Positions 36,377 through 46,292 of a stretch of 64,000 bases of DNA are shown here, piece by piece. The position numbers were made by a program, and so were the translations under genes. The notes below the pieces were generated by a model that worked only from the letters and a program-made list of their open reading frames with translations, made no database searches and had not been told where the DNA came from. Each line of letters begins with the position of its first letter. Positions within the stretch are counted from its first letter, which is position 1. This DNA is from Kurthia sibirica (GTDB lineage: Bacteria > Bacillota > Bacilli > Bacillales_A > Planococcaceae): positions 297,433 through 361,432 of the forward strand of contig NZ_QFVR01000001.1 of the NCBI RefSeq assembly GCF_003143975.1. Reading direction: 5' to 3'.

Positions 36377-37156
36377 ATGTCTTATAAAGTAAAACTAGAA
36401 GCCTTTGAAGGTCCTCTCGATTTATTATTGCATTTAATTCATCGTTTGGAAATTGATATATATGATATTCCAATGAGAGAAATTACGAGTCAATATATGG
36501 AACATATTCGAGCGATGCAAGTTTTGGAGCTTAATGAAGCAAGTGAATATCTTGTGATGGCTGCTACATTATTAGAGATTAAGAGCAAAATGCTATTGCC
36601 AATCCACGAGGAAGAATTAGATGACTTGGATATGGATTTGGATAGTATGGACCCTCGTGATGAGCTAGTCAATCGCCTTGTAGAATATCGTAAGTTTAAA
36701 AATGCCGCTTCACAGTTCAAAGAAAAAGAATCACAGCGCGTCCAATTTTATTCTCGACCGCCAAATGATTTGTCAGAGTATATGCAAGAGGAGCAATTAC
36801 AACTCTTTGATACATCTGTCAACGTCTTTGATATGGTCGCAGCATTTCAAAAAATGCTACGTAGAAAAATATTGAAAGCGCCACTTAGCACGCGTATTGC
36901 CAAACAAGGGATGACGATTAAGCAACAGATGAAGCGTGTAATCGATATTTTGAAAGAGCATAAAGGTAGTGCTGATTTTTTCGAACTTTTTGAAGCGAAT
37001 GATAAACCGACGTTAGTCGTGACATTTTTATCTTTGCTGGAGCTAATGAAACGCCAGGTCGTGACGGTTGATCAAACGAGTAATTTTGATTGTCTAACCG
37101 TTACATTAAGAAAGGAAGATGTCGATTATGACGAACTTGAACCAACTAATGAGTAA
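36377..37156 (+). CDS. scpA: Segregation and condensation protein A
   Basis: A 259-residue kleisin of the SMC-ScpAB chromosome condensation complex. The N-terminal SMC-neck-binding part is KVKLEAFEGPLDLLLHLIHR, and the C-terminal winged helix ends FLSLLELMKRQVVTVDQ. I chose ATG 36377, 8 bases after AGGTGG. It overlaps scpB by 29 bp, so the two are co-translated. Confidence 0.96.
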   Translation: MSYKVKLEAFEGPLDLLLHLIHRLEIDIYDIPMREITSQYMEHIRAMQVLELNEASEYLVMAATLLEIKSKMLLPIHEEELDDLDMDLDSMDPRDELVNRLVEYRKFKNAASQFKEKESQRVQFYSRPPNDLSEYMQEEQLQLFDTSVNVFDMVAAFQKMLRRKILKAPLSTRIAKQGMTIKQQMKRVIDILKEHKGSADFFELFEANDKPTLVVTFLSLLELMKRQVVTVDQTSNFDCLTVTLRKEDVDYDELEPTNE

Positions 37157-37721
37157 AATAGAAAGTCTACTTTTCGTAATTGGAGAAGATGGCTTAACAG
37201 TCAATCAGTTAGGTGAAATAACGGAAGAAGAAGAGCATGTTGTTCTAGACGCTATTCAACAAATGACAAACCAGTATGAATTGGATGATAGCAAGGGCAT
37301 TACCATCAAAGAAATTGCAGGTACATACCAGCTTATTTCAAAGGCAGAAAATGCTGTCTTTATTGAAAAGCTAGTTGAAAATCCACCCCCTCAATCACTT
37401 TCTCAAGCAGCGTTGGAAGTTTTGGCAATCGTTGCCTACAAACAACCGATTACACGCGTTGAGATCGAGGATTTACGCGGTGTGAAATGTGAGAGAGCGC
37501 TACACACATTAAGCCAAAAGGCGCTCATTCAAGAGGTTGGTAGAGTGGAAGGTACAGGTCGAGCAATTTTATATGGCTCGACGAAAGAATTTCTAAACTA
37601 TTTTGGCCTAAAGAATATTGCGGACATGCCACCGCTTGAATCAACGGAAGAAGAGCAGCTTGAAGATGAACAAGATCTCTTTATGTCGAAGTTTCAAGAT
37701 GCGTTTTCTGACGCAAAATAA
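37128..37721 (+). CDS. scpB: Segregation and condensation protein B
   Basis: A 197-residue dimeric winged-helix partner of ScpA. Family stretches: IESLLFVIGEDGLTVNQLGE, LSQAALEVLAIVAYKQPITR, and RGVKCERALHTLSQKALIQE. Two in-frame ATGs are possible (37119 and 37128); I chose the second because the first is only 2 bases from AAGGA. Unlike in spore formers, no dacB-spmA-spmB follows; rluB is next. Confidence 0.95.
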   Translation: MTNLNQLMSKIESLLFVIGEDGLTVNQLGEITEEEEHVVLDAIQQMTNQYELDDSKGITIKEIAGTYQLISKAENAVFIEKLVENPPPQSLSQAALEVLAIVAYKQPITRVEIEDLRGVKCERALHTLSQKALIQEVGRVEGTGRAILYGSTKEFLNYFGLKNIADMPPLESTEEEQLEDEQDLFMSKFQDAFSDAK

Positions 37722-37759
37722 TATTATTTTCTCACCTACGATAGCATGATCATCTAACA

Positions 37760-37797
37760 AAAAAAGAAGAACGCCCTTATGTAGCGGTCTTTTTACT
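37760..37797 (+). terminator. Probable terminator after scpB (imperfect)
   Basis: AAAAAGA and CGC pair with GCG and TCTTTTT around a 9-base loop, with an internal bulge. It is followed by T5. Confidence 0.45.
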
Positions 37798-37924
37798 TTG
37801 GAGTAATAATATGTGTTTGATAAAAAGAATAAAATAGAAAAATATGTATGCGTATGAAATACTTTTCAATAAAGAGAAAGTGTGACATAATTTCAAGTAG
37901 GCGCATACCAATGAGGTGACTGAA

Positions 37925-38656
37925 ATGGAAAGATTACAAAAAGTGATAGCGCACGCAGGTATTGCGTCAAGACGTAAAGCAGAAGAATTAATTTTAGAAG
38001 GTCGAGTTAAAGTAAATGGTACAGTCGTAAAAGAATTAGGTACGAAGGTTACAGGTTCGGATGACGTAGAAGTAAACGGTGTTAAAATCGAATCGGAGAA
38101 AAAGGTATACCATCTTCTTTATAAACCACGTAGTGTTATCTCAGCAGTTACAGATGATAAAGGCCGTAAAACTGTCGTTGATTTATTCCCATTAGTGGAA
38201 GAACGTATTTTCCCAGTAGGGCGTTTAGATTATGATACGACAGGTGTTCTACTCTTAACAAATGATGGTGACTTCGCCAATAAAATGACGCACCCACGTT
38301 ATAAAATCGACAAAACATATGTTGCCAAAGTGAAGGGCGTTTTAAAACGTGAAGATATCCGCACATTAGAAAAAGGCGTCATGTTAGAAGATGGTAAAAC
38401 AGCACCTGCATTAGTAAGTGTTATCTCATCGGATGCTAAGCTAGACAAAACAATTGTTGCAATTACAATTCATGAAGGTAAAAACCGTCAAGTTCGTCGC
38501 ATGTTTGAAGCGGTAGGCCATCCGGTTCAAAAGCTAAAACGTGAACAATTTGCATTTTTAACAGCGATTGGTTTAAATGCAGGCGAATCACGCGAGCTCA
38601 CTGCACACGAAGTAAAACAATTACGCGTACTTTCTGAAACTGGGAAGATCGGTTAA
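37925..38656 (+). CDS. rluB: Ribosomal large subunit pseudouridine synthase B
   Basis: A 243-residue enzyme modifying 23S rRNA. An N-terminal S4 RNA-binding domain (LQKVIAHAGIASRRKAEELI) is followed by the RsuA-type catalytic domain with Asp102 in FPVGRLDYDTTGVLLLTNDG and the IHEGKNRQVRRMFEAVGHPV motif. I chose ATG 37925, 7 bases after GAGGTG. The next operon, resABCDE, follows after a hairpin, as in Bacillus. Confidence 0.95.
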   Translation: MERLQKVIAHAGIASRRKAEELILEGRVKVNGTVVKELGTKVTGSDDVEVNGVKIESEKKVYHLLYKPRSVISAVTDDKGRKTVVDLFPLVEERIFPVGRLDYDTTGVLLLTNDGDFANKMTHPRYKIDKTYVAKVKGVLKREDIRTLEKGVMLEDGKTAPALVSVISSDAKLDKTIVAITIHEGKNRQVRRMFEAVGHPVQKLKREQFAFLTAIGLNAGESRELTAHEVKQLRVLSETGKIG

Positions 38657-38667
38657 TAAAATACACA

Positions 38668-38701
38668 ATGGCTGCTGCGTGCAAATTCACAAAGCAGCCA
38701 T
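38668..38701 (+). terminator. Hairpin after rluB
   Basis: ATGGCTGCT (38668-38676) pairs with AGCAGCCAT (38693-38701); the following T-tract is weak (ATATTT). Confidence 0.6.
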
Positions 38702-38777
38702 ATTTATGACCAACAGCTTCCAATATTTTGCTATACTTATAAAGACTACCTATCGTTTTTGGAGGAGGCTATGATTC

Positions 38778-39308
38778 ATGAATAAGAAAAAACGACGATT
38801 GGCTATTCGTTCGATTATTTTAGCAATCCTTATTGCAGCAATAGCTTACACAGTCTATGTCACTGCGACAAAAGATACTAATCAACTGATCAAAGTGGGG
38901 GATCAAGCACCTAATTTTGTTTTGACTGATTTAGATGGTAAAAAACATCAGCTTGCTGACTATAAAGGGCAGGGCGTACTATTGAATTTTTGGGGTACAT
39001 GGTGTCCACCATGCAAAGAAGAAATGCCTGCTTTGAATACAGCATATGATGAATTTAAAAATCAAGGCGTACAAGTTATTTCCATCAATATTGCACAATC
39101 AGATTTTGAAGTTCGTAATTTTGTCGATAATTATAAGTTGAATTTTCCTATGACCATCGATAAGACAAAATCGGTTATGCGCACGTATAATGTCGATCAA
39201 TTACCAGCTACCTTTTTAATTGATCAAACGGGAAAAATAAAAAAAATTCTTACATATGGCATAACAGAACCAGAATTTATAGCATATATGGAGAGCATAA
39301 AACCTTAA
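38778..39308 (+). CDS. resA: Membrane-anchored thiol-disulfide oxidoreductase ResA
   Basis: A 176-residue thioredoxin-like protein that reduces apocytochrome c on the outer face of the membrane. An N-terminal anchor (about residues 8-28) precedes the thioredoxin fold with Cys76-Pro-Pro-Cys79 in FWGTWCPPCKEEMP; B. subtilis ResA has CEPC at this place. Start ATG 38778 is 9 bases after GGAGGAGG; a closer ATG at 38771 opens only a 4-codon frame. It is the first gene of resABCDE. Confidence 0.94.
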   Translation: MNKKKRRLAIRSIILAILIAAIAYTVYVTATKDTNQLIKVGDQAPNFVLTDLDGKKHQLADYKGQGVLLNFWGTWCPPCKEEMPALNTAYDEFKNQGVQVISINIAQSDFEVRNFVDNYKLNFPMTIDKTKSVMRTYNVDQLPATFLIDQTGKIKKILTYGITEPEFIAYMESIKP

Positions 39309-39324
39309 GTAAGGAGTTCTTAAA

Positions 39325-41007
39325 ATGGCGAATATAGTATGTGAATGTGGTCATATCAATCCAATCGGCACGCATCTATGTGCCAAATGTGGTCGACCTT
39401 TATCAGAGGAAGAAAAAAGTAAAAAAATCGCTGATATGCGCTATGATGGTACAGCAATTCGTTCGAAAACGTATAAAAAAACGTTTATCGATCATATTTG
39501 GAATTTTTTCTCAAGTGTCAAAGTCGGTGTATCATTAATTATTATTACGCTGGTCATGGCAGCGCTTGGTACTTTTCTTCCACAGGTAATGTATGTATCC
39601 GTACCTCTTGGGATGACGGAAGCAGATGTGTATGAAGAAAAGTATGGTCTCTTTGGCAAGCTCTATTACACGTTAGGTTTTTCTGATATTTACAGCTCTC
39701 CATGGTTCCAAATTATCGTCGGCATGTTAGCCATCTCAATTATAATTGCCAGTTTTGACCGTGGAATACCCCTTTATAAATCTCTGAAAAATCAGCGTGT
39801 GAGACGTCATGAATCTTTTATGAAACGTCAGCGCATATATGGTGAAGAGGCGATGGATGAGGTTCAGGCAGCGGAAGTTTTTGATAAAGCACAAGAAAAA
39901 ATGAAGGCGCTTAAATACAAGGTGCGTCGTGAAGAAGATGTGTTACTAGCAGAAAAAGGTCGTTTTGCTAGATGGGGTCCCTATATAAATCACATCGGTT
40001 TAATTATTTTTATCCTAGGTGTGATGTTACGTTTAATGCCCGGTTTTTATTTGGACAAAACGATGTGGATTCGTGAAGGTGAAACAGCAGCCATCCCTGG
40101 TATCGAAGGCTATTACATACATAATAATAAGTTTATCTTCGAAACATACGGTGATAGTGACGAAAAAGTTGAAGCATCACAAAAAGCAGCGGATGCTATT
40201 AATTCTAAAGCGAAAAATTATCAAACGGATGTTACTTTGTACTCTGATAAAGTAGACGGCAAATCACTTGCAGGTAATACAGACGACCTGGAAAAAATAA
40301 AAGATTATAGCATTCAAGTGAATAAACCATTAAAATATGATGGGTTTGCTTTGTATCAAATGGACTTTAGACAAAATGAATTGAAGTCGATGAAGTTTGA
40401 TCTTGTAAATAAAAAAGAGGGCAAATCACTTGGTCAAATAACGGTCAATTTAGATGATCCAGCTAAAAAGTATGAGATCAGCAAAGATATTTATATCGAG
40501 TTGAAATCATATTATGCAGATTTCAGTGGCTTTGAAGAGGGTGTACCACAATCAGCCTCACCTATCCCAAATAATCCAGCATTTATTTTCACAATGTTCA
40601 CACCGGAAGTGCCAAAAGGTGAAACGAGCTTCGTGGCAATTAAGCAAACATTGGAGCCGCTTGGTACGACAAAATATCAAATGAAATTTAATTCAGTAGA
40701 AACACGCAATGCTTCGAACTTTACGGTACGACAAGATAAAACCTTACCGCTCTTATTGATCGGAGGTATTATTTTCATGATTGGTGTGACGATTAGTTCG
40801 TATTTCAGCCATCGTCGTATTTGGTTACAATATACAAAAGATGGTCGATTGTTACTTGCTTCGCATGTCAATAAGAACTGGTTTGGTATGAAGAAAGATT
40901 TAGATAGTATAGTGAGCTATGCTAAATTGCCACCATACATCGACCAAGTGGATGAAGACAATAAGAAAAAAGAGTTAGACAATAAAGAGGATGGTGACAA
41001 TACCTAA
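39325..41007 (+). CDS. resB: Cytochrome c biogenesis protein ResB (Ccs1)
   Basis: A 560-residue subunit of the system II haem-handling complex. The N-terminus has a zinc-ribbon-like [18 protein letters not shown], then membrane spans near residues 65-90, 130-150 and 215-235, a large extracytoplasmic domain, and a last span near residue 475. The [19 protein letters not shown] region contains a conserved histidine used for haem. It shares TAATG with resC (1-base overlap). Confidence 0.95.
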   Translation: MANIVCECGHINPIGTHLCAKCGRPLSEEEKSKKIADMRYDGTAIRSKTYKKTFIDHIWNFFSSVKVGVSLIIITLVMAALGTFLPQVMYVSVPLGMTEADVYEEKYGLFGKLYYTLGFSDIYSSPWFQIIVGMLAISIIIASFDRGIPLYKSLKNQRVRRHESFMKRQRIYGEEAMDEVQAAEVFDKAQEKMKALKYKVRREEDVLLAEKGRFARWGPYINHIGLIIFILGVMLRLMPGFYLDKTMWIREGETAAIPGIEGYYIHNNKFIFETYGDSDEKVEASQKAADAINSKAKNYQTDVTLYSDKVDGKSLAGNTDDLEKIKDYSIQVNKPLKYDGFALYQMDFRQNELKSMKFDLVNKKEGKSLGQITVNLDDPAKKYEISKDIYIELKSYYADFSGFEEGVPQSASPIPNNPAFIFTMFTPEVPKGETSFVAIKQTLEPLGTTKYQMKFNSVETRNASNFTVRQDKTLPLLLIGGIIFMIGVTISSYFSHRRIWLQYTKDGRLLLASHVNKNWFGMKKDLDSIVSYAKLPPYIDQVDEDNKKKELDNKEDGDNT

Positions 41008-42194
41008 TGAATTTATTAGACCTTAGTGGAACTTTACTATTTATCGCTTTTATCGTTTATTTAGTCGCAACCTTGTTTTTTGGTGGAGCGATCAAGCACA
41101 CACAAAAAGATGTTTCGACATCCAATAAAAAATGGGGAACAATCGCCATTTATATTACTGTACTAGGTTTTATTAGTAATCTAGGTTATTTTATTACAAG
41201 ATGGATCTATTCAGGTCATGCGCCGATTAGTAATATGTTTGAATTCTCTACGGCTTTTGGTATGTTCATTGTCGGGGCATTCATCCTCATCTATTTCATC
41301 TATCGTGTACCGTCACTTGGTGTATTTGCCCTGCCAGTCGCGATTATAATTATCGCCTTTGCAAGTATGTTCCCACGTGAAGTATCACCGTTAATACCAG
41401 CATTAAAATCATACTGGTTGACAATTCATGTAATCACTACGGTCATTGGTGAGGCAATTTTGGCAATCAGCGCATTTGCTGGGCTCGTTTTATTATTAAA
41501 ACATGTCAATATGAAAGTACGAAGTAAGGAGCGTTTTTGGTTGGAGGGAGTCATGTATACACTCGTAATTGTTATCGGGTTCGTACTTGCGACTTCCATC
41601 TTTTCAATGGCCAAATACGAGGCAGAATTTACGTATGTAGATAAAGAAAAAAATGCAGCGACAATTGTCTATACGATGCCGGCCTTATTCGGTATGAACG
41701 ACCACAAATTATTGACAGAAGATCGTATGGAGCCGCTTGTCGATATGCCACCAATTGTTAATGCTAAAAAGCTGACAACTGTTGCTTGGTCGTTTATCTT
41801 TGGTACTTTATTGTATCTGCTACTCCGATTAATCTTAAGAAAACCACTCGCCGAGAAGCTACAACCACTCGTGAAAAATGCCAATAGTCAACTGATGGAT
41901 GAAATTGGTTATCGTGCAGTTTTAATTGGCTTTCCGGTATTCACTTTAGGTGCGTTAATCTTTGCTATGATTTGGGCACAAGAAGCGTGGTCTAGATTCT
42001 GGGGTTGGGATCCTAAAGAAGTTTGGGCGCTTATTACATGGCTGTTTTATGCGGCATTTTTACATCTACGACTTTCAAAAGGTTGGGAAGGTAAAAAATC
42101 AGCATGGTTAGCCGTTATTGGTTTTGCTATCATCATGTTTAACTTTGTAGCAGTCAACTTAATCATTGCTGGTTTGCATTCATACGCAGGATAA
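41007..42194 (+). CDS. resC: Cytochrome c biogenesis protein ResC (CcsA)
   Basis: A 395-residue membrane protein that exports and attaches haem together with ResB. The tryptophan-rich haem-handling motif [19 protein letters not shown] lies near residues 328-346, with flanking histidines in [13 protein letters not shown] and [11 protein letters not shown]. About eight membrane spans. Start ATG 41007 overlaps the resB stop. A hairpin separates it from resD. Confidence 0.95.
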   Translation: MNLLDLSGTLLFIAFIVYLVATLFFGGAIKHTQKDVSTSNKKWGTIAIYITVLGFISNLGYFITRWIYSGHAPISNMFEFSTAFGMFIVGAFILIYFIYRVPSLGVFALPVAIIIIAFASMFPREVSPLIPALKSYWLTIHVITTVIGEAILAISAFAGLVLLLKHVNMKVRSKERFWLEGVMYTLVIVIGFVLATSIFSMAKYEAEFTYVDKEKNAATIVYTMPALFGMNDHKLLTEDRMEPLVDMPPIVNAKKLTTVAWSFIFGTLLYLLLRLILRKPLAEKLQPLVKNANSQLMDEIGYRAVLIGFPVFTLGALIFAMIWAQEAWSRFWGWDPKEVWALITWLFYAAFLHLRLSKGWEGKKSAWLAVIGFAIIMFNFVAVNLIIAGLHSYAG

Positions 42195-42202
42195 GTTTTA
42201 TA

Positions 42203-42236
42203 AGATGCGCTTCTCATTCATTTGAGAGCGCATTTT
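42203..42236 (+). terminator. Hairpin between resC and resD
   Basis: GATGCGCTTCTCA (42204-42216) pairs with TGAGAGCGCATT (42223-42234), then TTT. It may partly uncouple resDE from resABC; resDE also has its own promoter in B. subtilis. Confidence 0.65.
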
Positions 42237-42407
42237 GTCGTCAAGTGAAGTCATGAGCATTTTTTTTGAAAATGCAATAGAATCGAAAGGGAAATAGTAA
42301 AGAATACTGTAATAGTGTCAATCCTGTGTAAAACAGGCTTGCTTTCCTTTTCATTTAAACATTCGGGCTGTACAATAGACATATATAAGTCGGGGGAGGA
42401 ATTTTAA

Positions 42408-43124
42408 GTGAGTGAAGAAATTTCAATTTTAATCGTAGATGATGAGGATCGTATCCGTCGTTTATTAAAAATGTATTTAGAACGTGAAGGATATGTAGTG
42501 GAGGAAGCCGAAAATGGTGTGCAAGCAGTTGAAAAAGCAACTGAAACAGATTACCACTGCATTATTTTAGATATTATGATGCCGGAGATGGATGGCTTAC
42601 AAGCAGCCGAGTTAATTAGAGAGAAGAAGTCGACACCCATTGTATTATTAACAGCAAAAGGTGAAGAAGCCGATCGTGTACAAGGATTTGAAACAGGTGC
42701 CGATGATTATATCGTTAAACCATTCAGTCCGAGAGAGGTTATTTTACGTATTAAAGCAATATTACGTCGCTCTGCTGCATTTTCACCGATGTCATCATCG
42801 TCAGCTTCAAAAGATTTGGTTGTTTTTCCACATCTTACAATTGATCACGACGCACATCGCGTATCCGCTGATGGTGAAGAAGTGAATTTAACACCAAAAG
42901 AATATGAACTACTCTATTTCTTAGCGAAAGCACCAGATAAAGTATTCGATCGTGAGCAATTATTGAAAGAAGTATGGCATTATGATTTCTTCGGTGACTT
43001 GCGTACGGTAGATACACATGTGAAACGCTTGCGTGAAAAATTGAATCGCGTATCAGAAAATGCTGCGAAAATGATTGTCACTGTATGGGGTGTAGGCTAT
43101 AAATTTGAGGTAGTAAATGACTAG
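42408..43124 (+). CDS. resD: Response regulator ResD
   Basis: A 238-residue OmpR/PhoB-type regulator of respiration genes. The receiver has acidic residues Asp11-Asp12, phosphoacceptor Asp55 in IILDIMMPEMDG and Lys in IVKPFSPRE. The C-terminal winged helix is LTPKEYELLYFLA to TVDTHVKRLREKL. The start is GTG 42408 after GGGGAGGA. It overlaps resE by 8 bp. Confidence 0.95.
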   Translation: MSEEISILIVDDEDRIRRLLKMYLEREGYVVEEAENGVQAVEKATETDYHCIILDIMMPEMDGLQAAELIREKKSTPIVLLTAKGEEADRVQGFETGADDYIVKPFSPREVILRIKAILRRSAAFSPMSSSSASKDLVVFPHLTIDHDAHRVSADGEEVNLTPKEYELLYFLAKAPDKVFDREQLLKEVWHYDFFGDLRTVDTHVKRLREKLNRVSENAAKMIVTVWGVGYKFEVVND

Positions 43125-44904
43125 AATATGGAACAGCATTGTCGGGAAGTTATGGGTAACTATCCTACTTCTCGTGGCTTTTGTGCTGTTCATCTTCACC
43201 ATTTTGATGTTGGAATTTTTATCGAATTTTAATACACAACAAGCGGAAGATTCGCTGCGCCAGGAAGCAACAACAATTGCTCGTATCGTCAATGAACATG
43301 ATAGTTTGGCTGCGACTGAATCAATCATTTCAGATATTTTAAGCGATGAAACAAACGCATTGATTTCTTCAAAAAAAGGTGATATTAAATATTCTTTGCA
43401 AAAAGGACTCAATCAAAAAGCAATTCGCAGTACAATTATTTCGAATAAGGCATTTGATCATATCTATACATCAAAAGAGCCAATCGTTGTTGAAATGTTG
43501 TTGCCTTCAGCAAAGGAGGACGCACAAAAAGAAAACTATATCGTACTCGCAGCACCGATTAACGTCGATGATGAGGTTCACGGTGCAGTATTCATTTATC
43601 AAAGTCCAGATGCTATTCATCGTACAACAAAAGAAACGACTAAAATTGTCTTTTTATCAGCAGCAATCGCTCTTGTATTAACGACGATTTTCGCCTTTTT
43701 CTTATCGAGTCGAATTACATCACCACTGCGTAAAATGCGCGAAGCGGCATTCGAAATTGCAAAAGGAAAGTTTGAAGTGAAAATTCCTGTATTGCAAAGA
43801 GATGAGATTGGTCAACTAGCCACAGCATTCAATCAAATGGGTAGACAACTAAAACATCATGTGGAAGTAATCAACCAAGAGAAAGAACAGCTGTCGAGCA
43901 TTTTAACATCGCTAACTGATGCTGTCATTACCTTTAATCGGGACCGCACAATTTTGCTAAATAATCCACCAGCAGAACTCTTGTTACAAAAATGGTTTAT
44001 TAATAAAGGTGAGGATAGTTCGAAGCCATTACCTGTCGAAATATATCATATGTTGGAACATGTGCTTGAAATGGAAGAAGAATTAGAAGAAGAATTGGGT
44101 ATTGATGGAGCCTATTATATGATTTCCATTAGTCCGCTATATAGTGGTGAATCGGTGCGTGGAGCCGTAGCTGTACTACGCGATAAAACGGAAGAACACC
44201 GTCTTGAAAAGCTTCGTTCAGATTTCATTGCGAATGTCTCGCATGAACTGCGTACACCAATCTCAATGCTTCAAGGTTATAGCGAAGCCATTTTAGATGA
44301 TGTCGTGACATCGGAAGAAGAACGTAATGAAATGATTCGTATTATTTATGATGAATCACAAAGAATGGGGCGTCTCGTGACAGATTTACTGGATCTTGCG
44401 CGTATGGAATCAGGCAAAATGACTTTGTATCGCGATGAAATTGGTATAAACTATGTCTTCGAACGTATTACGCATAAATTTATTCAACAGGGAAAAGAAA
44501 AAGATATTGAAGTATCTTTTGAATCAGAGTTTGATGATCATGAAACGATTTGGTTAGATGAAGACCGAATCGAACAAGTACTGACGAATTTAATTGATAA
44601 TGCCATTCGACACACACCAAGTGGTGGACATGTGAAGGTTTTAGTAGACCGTCATCTGTCATTTGCCCGTATCCGTATTCAAGATGATGGGGCCGGTATA
44701 CCAGCAGAAGATTTAGCCTATGTGTTCGAACGTTTTTATAAGGCAGATAAGGCTCGTACGAGAGGTAAGGGTGGTACAGGTCTAGGTTTAGCTATCGCTA
44801 GTAATATTGTCAACAGCCATAAAGGTCGTATTACTGTTGATAGTGAAGTAAATGTTGGTACCGTATTTACCTTCTTCTTACCTCTTGAAGACACGAATAA
44901 TTGA
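43117..44904 (+). CDS. resE: Sensor histidine kinase ResE
   Basis: A 595-residue membrane kinase sensing low oxygen or redox state. There are two membrane spans (about residues 13-32 and 175-195) around an extracytoplasmic domain, then HAMP (SSRITSPLRKMREAAFEIAK), a PAS-like region, HisKA with His about residue 375 in FIANVSHELRTPISML, and HATPase motifs NLIDNAIRHTPSGG, DDGAGIPAEDL, GGTGLGLAI. It is the last gene of the operon. In B. subtilis sigX follows; here repeats follow. Confidence 0.95.
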   Translation: MTRIWNSIVGKLWVTILLLVAFVLFIFTILMLEFLSNFNTQQAEDSLRQEATTIARIVNEHDSLAATESIISDILSDETNALISSKKGDIKYSLQKGLNQKAIRSTIISNKAFDHIYTSKEPIVVEMLLPSAKEDAQKENYIVLAAPINVDDEVHGAVFIYQSPDAIHRTTKETTKIVFLSAAIALVLTTIFAFFLSSRITSPLRKMREAAFEIAKGKFEVKIPVLQRDEIGQLATAFNQMGRQLKHHVEVINQEKEQLSSILTSLTDAVITFNRDRTILLNNPPAELLLQKWFINKGEDSSKPLPVEIYHMLEHVLEMEEELEEELGIDGAYYMISISPLYSGESVRGAVAVLRDKTEEHRLEKLRSDFIANVSHELRTPISMLQGYSEAILDDVVTSEEERNEMIRIIYDESQRMGRLVTDLLDLARMESGKMTLYRDEIGINYVFERITHKFIQQGKEKDIEVSFESEFDDHETIWLDEDRIEQVLTNLIDNAIRHTPSGGHVKVLVDRHLSFARIRIQDDGAGIPAEDLAYVFERFYKADKARTRGKGGTGLGLAIASNIVNSHKGRITVDSEVNVGTVFTFFLPLEDTNN

Positions 44905-44987
44905 ATTCATTAGAATACAAGAAAAAGAAGTTAATCCTAATGCGCGTGTATGACCTGTGTAGTGCGCCATATATCATATCTTAATTG

Positions 44988-45226
44988 AAGAGTCTGGGAC
45001 AGAACAAAAATAGTATGTCTCCCATACGAATCATCAAATCAATTGAACGCGCAGAAAACGACTCCTGCGCGGGAATAGCCTGAGCTGAAAAACCACAGGA
45101 ACGTAGTGACGAGGCGTTTGAAGCCATGTCCGCGGAAAGCGTTTGAAATGAATAATCCCGTATGATTTCGAAAAATCATACGGGATTTTTTCTGTTGAAA
45201 ATACGTTTGTCTCAGGCTCTTTTTTT
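44988..45226 (-). repeat. MITE-like hairpin repeat, copy 3
   Basis: Opposite orientation to copies 1 and 2. Both ends are present: GAAGAGTCTGGGACAGAAC at the left and TGTCTCAGGCTCTTTT at the right, which are imperfect inverted repeats. The 15-bp hairpin lies near the right end. Its right edge touches the ISL3-type copy d at 45228. Confidence 0.88.
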
Positions 45227-45227
45227 G

Positions 45228-45620
45228 GGTTCTATTATATATGTTGGGGTATCGAAACAATTCATGTTTTAGACAATTAGAAATAGCGAAAGCTTTCCGC
45301 CGACAAGTAACGCACTATTTCTTTTAATCACAAAAGTTGAAGAAATTGAGGGCAAGTATGCTCTTTTTATAGAAATGCCAAAGCGTTCACCTATTTGTCC
45401 AGCTTGTCAGTCCATTACTTCGAAAGTACATGAGGATCGCATACAAAAAATGAACCAGTACTTACAAAGGTTCGGTAATCAAGTAGAAATCGTTGTAATG
45501 GATATGAATCAATGAAACGACATGCATATGGTTATAAACGATTTGATCGATTGAGAGCGAAGATCTTACTAACATTAAAGTATAAAGAAGTTGGTTTACA
45601 TCTGTGCCAAATGTTGCCTT
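45228..45620 (+). mobile_element. Decayed ISL3-type insertion element, copy d
   Basis: The best preserved of four related remnants. From about 45335, VEEIEGKYALFIEMPK, RSPICPACQSITSKVHEDR and IQKMNQYLQRFGNQVEIVVMD read in one frame to a stop, joining the zinc-finger region to part of the catalytic core (IVVMDMN carries the first DDE-type aspartate) with a large deletion between. After a frame break, KRHAYGYKRFDRLRAKILLT matches the C-terminus. It is not functional. Confidence 0.75.
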
Positions 45621-45940
45621 TGTCAATAAAGTGAGTGATGATTTTTAAAAATCGATGATCCGATCAATCCTGTCAAATGATGCTCTTTTAGAGTATGACT
45701 CCTCGTGACTACGAGCAGTTTGACGACGGTTTTATGATCTTATCAATGCGGCACAACGATTTATAAAAAAACGTATTGTATTATGGTTAAACAAGTGGTT
45801 TTGCATGAGTACCTCATTTTCAGAACGAAAATCTTAAACGGTAAAATACATTTGAGCTGCCTTGTTTATACTGTCTTCATATGACTTGTTGTAGAAATTT
45901 TTTTAGAGCTAATGACTCAAATCGTTATCTTAAGTTCATC
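45621..45940. other. Decayed intergenic DNA
   Basis: A broken frame near 45715-45810 reads LRAV and then RRFYDLINAAQRFIKKRIVLW, which looks like old coding sequence; I do not recognise the family. No intact gene. Confidence 0.35.
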
Positions 45941-45943
45941 CAC

Positions 45944-46132
45944 TTTACAATTGATACTTTCTTTTGTATGATAAAACTGTACAAAAATAAAATAATATGA
46001 TTCATCTTCGGGGCAGGGTGCAATTCCCGACCGGCGGTAATAGAATAGTTTATTATTCTCGAGCCCGCGAACCGCAAGGTTGATTTGGTGTAACTCCAAA
46101 GCCGACAGTATAGTCTGGATGGGAGAAGGTGA
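45944..46132 (+). promoter_or_regulatory. Promoter and FMN riboswitch (RFN element) controlling ribU
   Basis: TTTACA (45944-45949), 17 bases, TATGAT (45967-45972) form the promoter. The aptamer from about 46004 shows the full RFN consensus: CTTCGGGGCAGGGTG, AATTCCCGACCGGCGGTAAT, AGCCCGCGAACCGCAAGGTT, ATTTGGTGTAACTCCAAAGC, CGACAGTATAGTCTGGATGG and GAGAAGG. FMN binding should favour the downstream terminator. Confidence 0.95.
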
Positions 46133-46189
46133 AGGTATGGCGTTAAGTTCAAATACCAATTTGAGCAACGTTTATTTGATTATGCCTAT

Positions 46190-46224
46190 TCTCCCTCATG
46201 AATTTATTTCATGGGGGTTTTTTA
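46190..46224 (+). terminator. FMN riboswitch terminator
   Basis: CCCTCATGAA (46193-46202) pairs with TTCATGGGGG (46208-46217), followed by six or more T, upstream of ribU. Confidence 0.88.
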
Positions 46225-46292
46225 ATACAATCAATAAATACGCGTAACCTAACCTCTTTTTGAAGTGAATCCGCAAAAGGAGACAACAGAAT

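Noticed and set aside
45917..46168. Frames of 75-83 codons on the minus strand
   Set aside because: They are the antisense of the FMN aptamer and have no binding site.
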